The translations under genes and the position numbers were made by a program. Of a stretch of DNA of 64,000 nt, positions 25,012 through 32,438 are shown piece by piece. The DNA lies in assembly GCF_005484805.1 (NCBI RefSeq), contig NZ_CP039432.1, positions 4,278,001 to 4,342,000 on the forward strand. Direction: 5' to 3'. The DNA is from Rhodococcus sp. SGAir0479 (GTDB taxonomy: Bacteria; Actinomycetota; Actinomycetes; Mycobacteriales; Mycobacteriaceae). The notes beneath the pieces are model-generated. The model worked only from the letters and a program-made list of their open reading frames with translations, was not told the origin of the DNA and did no database searches. Position 1 is the stretch's first letter; each line of letters starts with the position of its first letter.

Positions 25012-25029
25012 TAACGGTGCTGACCGTTA
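25012..25029. promoter_or_regulatory. Palindrome upstream of the glycine-zipper protein gene
   Basis: TAACGGT-GCTG-ACCGTTA has perfect seven-base arms, 72 bp before the ATG at 25101. TACAGT at 25056-25061 could be the -10 box. The palindrome is a candidate operator for an unknown regulator. Confidence 0.4.
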
Positions 25030-25100
25030 GCCGGACGGCCGCAAGACGGCAGGACTACAGTCGGCCGGACTCGTCCTTCGACCGCGAGGTGGGGATCACG

Positions 25101-25454
25101 ATGAACCTGATCAAGAAGGTGGCGGCGTCGGCGCTGGTCACCGGGGCGGTATTCGCCGGAGCCGGGACCGCGCACGCGGACCCGCCGCCTGCCCAGCAGC
25201 CACTGACCAAACAACAGGCATTCGACAACATGTTGAACGAGTTGCGCATCGGCTGGGAGCAAGGCGGCGCCCAGGGGGCTGCCACGGGCTCCGCCGCAGG
25301 CCTCGGCATCGGCTGCCTATCGATGTTCCCCGGCAGCCTCGCCGGCTGCATGATCGGCGGCCCGACCGGCGCCGTTATCGGAGGCCTCGTCGGCATCGGC
25401 AACGGCAACCCGAAGGCGCAGCAGGCCATCGAGACGTACCTGAACACCCCCTAG
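25101..25454 (+). CDS. Small secreted protein with a glycine-zipper segment
   Basis: The 117-residue product begins with a signal peptide (K5, K6, hydrophobic core, A-H-A cleavage before D27). The mature protein has a short charged part ('PLTKQQAFDNMLNELRIGWE') and then about 45 residues rich in Gly and Ala with G-x3-G spacing and two cysteines ('GIGCLSMF', 'AGCMIGG'), typical of glycine-zipper domains that insert in membranes. The ATG follows GAGGTGGGG. A pore-forming or membrane-associated role is inferred; no family is recognised. The gene follows hairpin repeat B. Confidence 0.75.
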   Translation: MNLIKKVAASALVTGAVFAGAGTAHADPPPAQQPLTKQQAFDNMLNELRIGWEQGGAQGAATGSAAGLGIGCLSMFPGSLAGCMIGGPTGAVIGGLVGIGNGNPKAQQAIETYLNTP

Positions 25455-25682
25455 ACGTCACACCCAGGCCGGGGCGCCCCGCAGACGGAGAACAGCTCCG
25501 GGGCGGCGATCCTGACCGGCACCGTCGACCGACGCGTGCCCGCGTGATCCGGTATCGTCGCGGCCGTCTTCGATGGGGGGGATACGTCGAGACGCCGATG
25601 GGGGTGTCGGGACGAGGCCGGACGCGGATGCGGGTCCGGCGTATTCGGATCGTGAGCGCCCCCGACGCCGCCAGGGGGGACC

Positions 25683-26309
25683 ATGACGCAGGGTTACCAC
25701 GAGTACACCGACACGTCCGAGGACGACGCGCGAAGCCGCCGATGGGCGCTCCGGCATGCCCGTCGGTCGGGAGACTTGGACTTTCATCGGAGGCGGGCGC
25801 GCCGGCGGCTTTTCGGGGCGGCGGTCGTCGTCCTCGGCTTGATGGTCTTCGCGGTGGTGAAGAAGCCCGATCACGTGGAGGTGCCGGAGCGCACCGCCAC
25901 CGCCGCGGAGTCCGCCGCGCACATCGACGCGGGCCTGCGCGACGTCCTCTCCCGCATCACCGATCCGGCGTTCCGGTTCGCGCCCGAGTACGCGAAAACG
26001 GACGATCCTGGTGGCTGCGGGGCGAACGTCGGCACCACGGCCGGGTGGGGCATGGTCGCACCCGAGGTCCGCTACACGGCCTCGCTGGCGAGCACGGTGG
26101 AAGCCGAGGCTCAGCTGTCGATCGCGGAGATTCGTGCCCGATTCGTCGATGCGGCAATCGAATTGTCCCCGACCCAGTCTCGGGATCGGGTGGACGGCAC
26201 ACGTGAGGGCGTCCACTATGTCGCCGAGTACCGGATGGCCCCCGGGGGTGCGCGCATCACCCTCACCGGCACCGGCGAGTGTGTGTGGCCGGACGGGTCC
26301 CAGCCGTGA
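25683..26309 (+). CDS. Single-pass membrane protein of unknown function
   Basis: The 208-residue product has a very basic N-terminal 40 residues ('RRRARRRLFG'), one membrane helix at about 43-60 and an outside domain of 145 residues with two cysteines ('GGCGANV', 'GECVWPD') likely in a disulfide. The positive-inside rule puts the long domain outside the membrane. The ATG follows AGGGGGGA. The mycolyltransferase gene begins 107 bp later on the same strand. No known family is recognised; lipoprotein features are absent. Confidence 0.72.
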   Translation: MTQGYHEYTDTSEDDARSRRWALRHARRSGDLDFHRRRARRRLFGAAVVVLGLMVFAVVKKPDHVEVPERTATAAESAAHIDAGLRDVLSRITDPAFRFAPEYAKTDDPGGCGANVGTTAGWGMVAPEVRYTASLASTVEAEAQLSIAEIRARFVDAAIELSPTQSRDRVDGTREGVHYVAEYRMAPGGARITLTGTGECVWPDGSQP

Positions 26310-26416
26310 CTCGGCTCTGCGCCGACTCGATACCGGTGCACCGCTCCCCGGCGAAGCTCGCCGACCTTCCGTACGGTTGTCTTCGAACCGAGACCCCGGA
26401 AACGGGCGGAGGCGAG

Positions 26417-27406
26417 ATGAGGCGAAGGACCGTTGCGGTCGGTTTGGCCGCCGCGTTGACGATGTTCGGGCCGGTGGCTGCGCATGCCGCCCCACACCCG
26501 AACGACACTGTGACCGTGGCCGCCAGCGTCGACCACGTCGTCGAACTGAATGCCCAGCGCACCGCCGTGTTCGTGCAATCGCCGGCGATGGGCCGGGTGG
26601 TGCAGGTCCAGATCCTGCACCCGGTGGGGAACGCGCCGCGACCCTCGCTGTATCTGCTCGACGGTGTGAGCGCCGGTTCCGAATCGGACTTCCGGGAGAG
26701 CACCTGGACCCAGAAGACCGACGCCGCAGCCTTCTTCGCCGACAAGGACGTGAACGCGGTCCTACCGGTCGGCGGCCCGGCCAGCTACTACACGGACTGG
26801 GAGCAGAGCGATCCGGTGCTGGGGCAGAACCGGTGGGAAACCTTCCTGACCCGCGAGCTGCCGCCGATCATCGACGGCCGGTTCGGGGGTAACGGCGTCA
26901 ACGCCGTCGCGGGCCTCTCGATGGGCGCGCAGGCCGCGATGACGCTGATCACCCGCAACCCCGACCTCTACCGGGGCGTGGCCGCGCTGAGCGGTTGCAT
27001 GGACACCGGACGGATCGAGTCGGAGGCGGCGGTGCGCGGGACGATCGCCTCGAAGGGCGGCGACGCGGACAACATGTGGGGCCCGGCGGGCGGCCCGGCC
27101 TGGTCGGCCCACGACCCGTCGGTGAACGCCGAAAAGCTGCGGGGCAAGCACATCTTCGTCTCCACCGGGAACGGCGCGCCCGGCCCCCACGAGCTCGGGG
27201 CGCCCGACATGGTCGAGAAGGTGGCGGTCGGCGGGCCGCTCGAGGTGGCGTCCCAGTCCTGTACGGAGCTGTTCCGGGACCGTCTCGATCAACTCGCCAT
27301 TCCGGCCACATTCCTGTTCCGCCCCTTCGGAACCCACTCGTGGCCGTACTGGCAGGACGACCTGAAGGCCGCGTGGCCGACTCTTGCCGACGCGCTCGGC
27401 GTGTGA
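26417..27406 (+). CDS. Secreted mycolyltransferase (antigen 85/esterase family)
   Basis: The 329-residue protein has a signal peptide cleaved near A24 and an alpha/beta-hydrolase domain of the antigen 85 type. S168 in 'AGLSMGAQAAM' is the nucleophile and 'THSWPYW' near the C-terminus matches the 'THSWEYW' histidine of Ag85. 'YLLDGVSAG' and 'NRWETFLTRELPP' are further family blocks. These enzymes move mycolic acids between trehalose mycolates and to arabinogalactan, outside the membrane. Its presence is strong evidence for a mycolate-containing host. The ATG follows GGAGGCGAG. Confidence 0.9.
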   Translation: MRRRTVAVGLAAALTMFGPVAAHAAPHPNDTVTVAASVDHVVELNAQRTAVFVQSPAMGRVVQVQILHPVGNAPRPSLYLLDGVSAGSESDFRESTWTQKTDAAAFFADKDVNAVLPVGGPASYYTDWEQSDPVLGQNRWETFLTRELPPIIDGRFGGNGVNAVAGLSMGAQAAMTLITRNPDLYRGVAALSGCMDTGRIESEAAVRGTIASKGGDADNMWGPAGGPAWSAHDPSVNAEKLRGKHIFVSTGNGAPGPHELGAPDMVEKVAVGGPLEVASQSCTELFRDRLDQLAIPATFLFRPFGTHSWPYWQDDLKAAWPTLADALGV

Positions 27407-27557
27407 GGTTCGGACGGCGCACCCCTCCGGGGCCGACGACAACCTGGGACGCCGACACCTGCCGCTGACCGGTTCCGTTCACTCCTGCTGTGGCGGCGAT
27501 CACTACACTGGCCCGAGCAGTGGACGCCCGCCGGTGGGGCGACGGAGAGGGGTAGCG

Positions 27558-28319
27558 ATGGCCGAGAGTGCAGCGATTCGACCCCGGCCGGGCCGGGAGT
27601 CGTTGTTGGCGCGCATGACGGCGATCGTCGACGCGTTCGTCGACCCCAACGGGGAACTCAATCTCGACCAGATCAGCCACCGCGCCGAGCTGCCGCGGTC
27701 CACCACCCACCGCATCGTGGTCGACCTGATCGATCTGGGATGGCTCGAACGGTCGGGGCGCAACTTCCGGCTGGGGTGGCGGGCGCTCGGCGCGGTGGGG
27801 CCGCAGCTACTGCACGCCCGGATCCGGGTGGGTGCCCACGACATCCTGCAGGAGCTGTTCCTGCGCACCGGCATGGTGGTCCACCTCGGTGTCCTCGACG
27901 GTGGTCACGAGTACTTCCTGGACAAGATCGGCGGGCCGTTCGCGCGGCGCATCGGCTCGCGAGTGGGCGCGCGGCTCCAGGCGCACCGCGGTGCCGGGGG
28001 CCGCTCGATGCTCTCGCTCCTGCACCCGGAGGAGGTCGACGCCGTGATGACCCCGATGCTGGGGCAGTCCCGACCGCACAGCGGGTGGAGCGTACCGAGC
28101 CTGCACACCGAGCTCGGGCGGATCCGGGAACGCCGCGGCATCGCCTTCGAGTCGGCGACGACGGCGACCGGGGCGATCGACAGCATCGGGTGCGCGGTCC
28201 GCTCCCGCGACGGCGTCGCCGTCTCGCTCTGCCTGGCCGGTGACGCCGGCACCGTCCGGCCGCACACCGTCGTCCCGATCGTGCGGGAGGCCGCGACCGC
28301 GCTCGCACGGGCGATCTGA
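27558..28319 (+). CDS. IclR-family transcriptional regulator
   Basis: The 253-residue protein has an N-terminal winged helix ('LNLDQISHRAELPRSTTHRI' as helix-turn-helix) and a C-terminal IclR effector domain with 'GGHEYFLDKI', 'AHRGAGGRSMLSLL' and 'SIGCAVRSRDG', including the fold's conserved Ser/Gly residues. IclR proteins sense small carboxylic acids or aromatic metabolites. The ATG at 27558 follows GAGAGGGG. It is followed, in the same direction, by an SDR dehydrogenase and a Rieske oxygenase, so control of this steroid- or terpene-type catabolic unit is likely. Confidence 0.85.
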   Translation: MAESAAIRPRPGRESLLARMTAIVDAFVDPNGELNLDQISHRAELPRSTTHRIVVDLIDLGWLERSGRNFRLGWRALGAVGPQLLHARIRVGAHDILQELFLRTGMVVHLGVLDGGHEYFLDKIGGPFARRIGSRVGARLQAHRGAGGRSMLSLLHPEEVDAVMTPMLGQSRPHSGWSVPSLHTELGRIRERRGIAFESATTATGAIDSIGCAVRSRDGVAVSLCLAGDAGTVRPHTVVPIVREAATALARAI

Positions 28320-28411
28320 GCGCAATCCGTCTCGCCGGACGGGATGGGCCGGCCGCGCGCCCGCATCGTCTGGCTCACTGACCCCACCGAACAGGAAGCA
28401 GAGGGGACAGC

Positions 28412-29248
28412 ATGAACCGATTCGAGGGCCGCGTCGCGCTCGTCACCGGCGGCGCCCGCGGGCAGGGCCGCTCGCATGCCGTCGCGTTCGCCGAGGGCGG
28501 CGCCGACATCGTGATCAGTGATCGCTGCGAGGCCGTGGACGTCGTCGGCTATCCCATGCCGACCGAGGACGACCTCGAGGAGACGGTGCGCCTGGTGGAG
28601 AAGACGGGACGTCGCTGCATCGCGATCAAGGCAGACGTCGCGGACCGGTCGGCGATGGACGCGGTGGTGGCGCGGGCGCTCACCGAGTTCGGGCGTCTCG
28701 ACATCGCCGTCGCCAACGCGGGAGTCTCGGTCCAGGGCGCCGTCCAGTCGACGTCTCCCGAGGTGTGGGACGAGGTGGTGGGCACCAACCTCACCGGTGT
28801 CTTCAACACGATCGGGGCCGCCGCCCCGGCGATGATCGACGGTGGTTACGGGCGCATCGTGACCATCTCGTCGATGCTCGGACGGCAAGGCAACACCAAC
28901 ATGGCCGCGTACTGCGCGTCGAAGTGGGGCGTGGTCGGCCTGACGAAGAGCGCCGCACTCGATCTGGCGTCCCACGGCATCACCGTGAACGCGATCGCGC
29001 CCGGCAACATCGCCACCACGATGCTGCACAACGACGTGCTCTACCGGCACCTGCGGCCGGACCTCGAGACGCCGGGCCCCGACGACATCGCCGACATCAT
29101 GCGGGGGCTGCACGCCATTCCGGCGCCGTGGTTGGATCCCAGCGAGATCACCCGCGTCGTGCTGTTTCTCGCGGACGAGGCGAGCGCACACCTTTCCGGC
29201 GCAGTCGTGCCCGTCGATGCCGGCAACGCCGGACGCGTCACGGCCTGA
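28412..29248 (+). CDS. Mycofactocin-type SDR oxidoreductase
   Basis: The 278-residue short-chain dehydrogenase has 'TGGARGQGRSHAV' for the cofactor, 'NAGVS', the catalytic Ser in 'TISSMLG' and Y-x3-K in 'YCASK'. The insertion after the second strand ('DRCEAVDVVGYPMPTED') marks the mycofactocin-associated SDR subfamily, whose NAD stays bound and passes electrons to mycofactocin. The substrate is probably a hydroxylated ring or alcohol. The ATG follows GAGGGGA. It lies between the IclR gene and a KshA-like oxygenase, 35 bp before the latter. Confidence 0.88.
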   Translation: MNRFEGRVALVTGGARGQGRSHAVAFAEGGADIVISDRCEAVDVVGYPMPTEDDLEETVRLVEKTGRRCIAIKADVADRSAMDAVVARALTEFGRLDIAVANAGVSVQGAVQSTSPEVWDEVVGTNLTGVFNTIGAAAPAMIDGGYGRIVTISSMLGRQGNTNMAAYCASKWGVVGLTKSAALDLASHGITVNAIAPGNIATTMLHNDVLYRHLRPDLETPGPDDIADIMRGLHAIPAPWLDPSEITRVVLFLADEASAHLSGAVVPVDAGNAGRVTA

Positions 29249-29283
29249 CGGCGATCATGTCGACGAGGAAGGAGAACGCCGCG

Positions 29284-30424
29284 ATGACGGCATACCTTGG
29301 CGCCGAGGCTTCGGTTCGAGACATCGAAACAGGCTCCGCCCCTGATCGTTTCGCCCGTGGCTGGCACTGCCTGGGCCTGTCCGAGTCGTTCCGGGACGGC
29401 AAGCCGCACTCGGTGCACGCGTTCGGCACCAAGCTGGTCGTGTTCGCCGACAGCAAGGGCGAGCTGCAGATCCTCGACGCGTACTGCCGGCACATGGGTG
29501 GCGACCTGAGCCAGGGCGAGATCAAGGGCGACTCGGTCGCGTGCCCGTTCCACGACTGGCGCTGGAACGGCAAGGGCCGCTGCACCGACATCCCCTACGC
29601 CCGCCGGGTGCCGCCGGTCGCCAAGACCCGCGCGTGGCCGACCCTCGACCAGGACGGGTTGCTGTTCGTCTACCACGACCCGGAGGGCAACCCGCCGCCC
29701 GCGGCGATCACGCCACCGCGGATCGCGGGCGCCACGTCGGGCGAGTGGACCGACTGGAAGGGCTTCAAGCAGACGGTCGTCCACACGAACGTCCGCGAAC
29801 TGATCGACAACAACGTCGACATGGCGCACTTCTTCTACGTGCACGGGTCGTTCCCGACGTATTTCCGGAACGTCTTCGAGGGGCACGTCGCGGCGCAGTA
29901 CATGAGCGGGGTGGCGCGCGAGGACGTCCGCCCGCCGGCCCGGGGACGGACAGCCGAAGCTGACCGGCAACAGCTCCGAGGCCGCGTACTACGGTCCCTC
30001 GTTCATGATCGACGAATTGACCTACCACTACGAGGGATTCGACGTCGAATCGGTTTTGCTGAACTGTCACTATCCGATCGACGCGAACAGCTTCGTGCTC
30101 ACCTACGGGGTGATCGTGAAGAACTCCGAGCACTTCGACGCCACCGCGGCGGAGCAGATGGCCGAGAACATGTGCGCCTTCATCACCAAGGGCTTCGAGC
30201 AGGACGTCGAGATCTGGCGCAACAAGACCCGGATCGACAACCCGTTGCTGTGCGAGCAGGACGGGGCGGTGTACCAGCAGCGCCGGTGGTACGAGCAATT
30301 CTACGTCGACGTCGCCGACGTCGCGCCGGACATGGTCGACAGGTTCGAGTACGAGCTGGACACCACCCGCCCGGTGGAGTCGTGGCGCCGCGAGGTCGCC
30401 GACAACCTGGCCCGCCGGAGCTGA
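29284..30424 (+). pseudogene. kshA: KshA-like Rieske oxygenase with an internal frameshift
   Basis: The first 220 or so residues have the Rieske cluster C68-x-H70-x16-C87-x2-H90 and the mononuclear iron residues N176, D179, H182 and H187, as in 3-ketosteroid 9-alpha-hydroxylase KshA. Around 29930-29945, in a C/G run, the frame shifts by one base; the rest ('LTYHYEGFDVESVLLNCHYP' to 'DNLARRS') continues in the next frame to 30424. Joined, the protein would have about 379 residues, normal for KshA. Either it is a recent loss or a sequencing error in a GC-rich run. The ATG follows AAGGAG. KshA would need a reductase KshB, not seen here. Confidence 0.8.
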
Positions 30425-30440
30425 TCGGGCGGAACGACGT

Positions 30441-30475
30441 CGGTGGGGCTGCGCACGCGGTGCGCAGCCCCACCG
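30441..30475. terminator. Perfect 16-bp hairpin after the KshA-like gene
   Basis: CGGTGGGGCTGCGCAC pairs perfectly with GTGCGCAGCCCCACCG around a three-base loop. It stands between the KshA-like gene and the small minus-strand gene that converges on it and could serve both strands. Confidence 0.75.
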
Positions 30476-30490
30476 AGGATTTCCCGGTGT

Positions 30491-30583
30491 CTACGAGACC
30501 CCGAGTGAGCCGCTGAAGAAGTTGAGAGCGCCGAACAGATCGGAGAAAGCGCCGAAGAACTCGGACAGGTAGCTCAGGTCCAC
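30491..30583 (-). CDS. 30-residue amphipathic acidic peptide (PorA/PorH-like?)
   Basis: A minus-strand frame of 30 codons starts at GTG 30583 and ends at TAG 30491. The peptide begins M-D-L-S-Y-L-S-E-F-F and contains four F-F or L-F pairs, three acidic and no basic residues, consistent with one amphipathic helix and no signal peptide. Size and the M-D-L-S start recall the channel peptides PorA and PorH of Corynebacterium. AAAGG lies 11 bases upstream. The hairpin at 30441-30475 ends its transcript. No cleavage or modification site is visible. I regard it as likely real but cannot prove expression. Confidence 0.45.
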   Translation of the reverse strand: MDLSYLSEFFGAFSDLFGALNFFSGSLGVS

Positions 30584-30815
30584 GGTGGGTACGCCTTTCG
30601 GTCGAATGATGTTGCGCGGTTGCGCATTCACATGCTTGCCCGTGAACCTGGCCGTCCGGTGCGGTGGCTCTGGCAGGTTGCTGGCAGAGACGCCGAGCCG
30701 TCTTTACCTTTTCATTCCCAGCTGATTGCCAGACATCTGGGAAGTTTCCGCAAGGTTCACCGGGTGTAGTGGGGGCGTTCATGTCGTCGCCCACCGACCA
30801 GGAGACCGCCATCCC

Positions 30816-31727
30816 ATGAGCTTCCGCGACCGATTCCGCGACCCACCCGCCGGTCGGCGAGGCCGAACGGCCGAAGATGTGCCGGCGGTCGCCCTCGGCT
30901 ACCAGCAGACCGCCGACAAGCTCCACGCGTTCAACCGATACGAGATCAAGTACTTCGTCGACGAGCTGCGGGTGCCCGAACTGCGCCGCGAGCTGTCCGC
31001 TCGCATGGACACCGACCCGTACTCACCGCGCGGGGGTTACCCGGTCACGTCGCTCTACTACGACACCCGCGATCTGCGCTTTTACTGGGAGAAGATCGAG
31101 GGGCTGAAATTCCGACGCAAGCTCCGCATGCGGCTCTACGGGCGGCCGGCCGACTGCACGGACGCCACCACCGTGCAGGTCGAGATCAAGCAACGGGTCA
31201 ATCGGGTGACGCAGAAGCGTCGGATCGCATTGCCGTACAAAACTGCTCGCAGGTTGCTCGATGAACGCCGGGACATCGATTGCGACCCGGCGCAGCGCCC
31301 GTTCGTGAACGAGGTGACCACGCTCGTCGGCAACCTCGACCTCCGGCCCACGGTGACCACCGGCTACCTGCGGGAGGCATTCGTCGGCCGCGGCGCCGAC
31401 CTCGGTCTGCGGGTGACGATCGACCACAAGGTGCACGGCCGGGACCGTGACTTCCACTTCGCCTCCGGTGCGGAGAACCGCTTCGTCATCCCACCCAAGC
31501 TGGCCGTCGTCGAACTCAAGGCGAACGAGAGGGTCCCGTACTGGGCGACGGATCTGACTGCCCGCCTCAACATGTCGGTGATACGGGTGTCCAAGTACTG
31601 CCAGTCCGTGGAGGCGTTCGGACTGGTACCGCGGTCCCGGTCCGGTGCGCCCGAGCTCGTTCTGCCGCCTGGGATGGACCGCATGCCAGCCGATGTCGTC
31701 GACACGCGCGTGCCCGCCGTCGACTGA
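30816..31727 (+). CDS. VTC-domain polyphosphate polymerase
   Basis: The 303-residue protein is a VTC/TTM tunnel-fold enzyme. 'FNRYEIKYFVD' (the E-x-K strand), 'TSLYYDTRDLRFYWEKIEG', 'KLRMRLYG', 'VQVEIKQRVN' and 'AVVELKANERVP' give the series of inward-facing Lys, Arg and Glu of the catalytic tunnel. Related domains make polyphosphate from ATP in yeast, and bacterial homologues are often called polyphosphate polymerase domain proteins. There is no membrane segment; the partner gene supplies it. The ATG follows AGGAG by about eleven bases. It opens a three-gene operon with DUF4956 and CotH genes, 33 bp before the second. Confidence 0.85.
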   Translation: MSFRDRFRDPPAGRRGRTAEDVPAVALGYQQTADKLHAFNRYEIKYFVDELRVPELRRELSARMDTDPYSPRGGYPVTSLYYDTRDLRFYWEKIEGLKFRRKLRMRLYGRPADCTDATTVQVEIKQRVNRVTQKRRIALPYKTARRLLDERRDIDCDPAQRPFVNEVTTLVGNLDLRPTVTTGYLREAFVGRGADLGLRVTIDHKVHGRDRDFHFASGAENRFVIPPKLAVVELKANERVPYWATDLTARLNMSVIRVSKYCQSVEAFGLVPRSRSGAPELVLPPGMDRMPADVVDTRVPAVD

Positions 31728-31760
31728 AACCCCACCCCCCCGCAACCGAACAGGAATCCC

Positions 31761-32438
31761 GTGAACTTCGACCTCCAAGATCTCAGCGGCACCTTCACGA
31801 CCTTCGACATCATCGTCTCGCTCGCGTTGGCGTTCGTGCTCTCCGCGATCGTCGGCTGGGTCTACCGGTATACCCACAAGAATGTCTCCTACAGCCAGTC
31901 CTACGTGCAGACATTGGTGATGGTGGGCATGATCGTCTCGCTCATCATGCTCGTCGTCGGCTCCAACATCGCCCGCGCCTTCGCGCTCGTCGGCGCGCTG
32001 TCGGTCATCCGATTCCGTAACGCCATCAAGGAAACCCGCGACGTCGGCTTCGTCTTCCTGATGATGGCGATCGGCATGACCACCGGCACCCGCTTCTATC
32101 TGCTCGCGATAGCGGCGACCGTCGCGATCTGCCTGGTGATGCTGATCATGAGCAAGTTCAACTGGTTCAAGCTCGACGTCCAGCGTCAGGTGGTCAAGGT
32201 CCAGGTGCCGCCGGAGCAGGAGTACACCGCGCTCGTCGAGGACGTCCTCGTCGAGCACTGCACCGACTTCGAACTCGTTTCCACCGAGACCGTTCGATCG
32301 GGCGCGCTGCACGAGTTGTACTACACGGCGCAGCTGAAGAAGGGCCGCAAGCCGGCCGAACTGATCACCGCGCTCGGTGCGGTCAACGCGGGGCAGCGGG
32401 TCACCGTCCTGACCGGGTACGACCAGACGGACATCTGA
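31761..32438 (+). CDS. DUF4956 membrane protein
   Basis: The 225-residue product has an N-terminal half with four hydrophobic helices (about 15-35, 52-70, 72-90 and 95-130) and the block 'ALSVIRFRNAIKETRDVGF' typical of DUF4956 and MgtC-like proteins. The C-terminal 80 residues form a soluble alpha/beta domain. DUF4956 has no assigned activity but regularly accompanies VTC and CotH genes. It follows the VTC gene by 33 bp, and its stop overlaps the CotH start by one base (TGATG), which indicates tight co-translation. It may anchor the polymerase and pass its product across the membrane; this is inference. Confidence 0.85.
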   Translation: MNFDLQDLSGTFTTFDIIVSLALAFVLSAIVGWVYRYTHKNVSYSQSYVQTLVMVGMIVSLIMLVVGSNIARAFALVGALSVIRFRNAIKETRDVGFVFLMMAIGMTTGTRFYLLAIAATVAICLVMLIMSKFNWFKLDVQRQVVKVQVPPEQEYTALVEDVLVEHCTDFELVSTETVRSGALHELYYTAQLKKGRKPAELITALGAVNAGQRVTVLTGYDQTDI

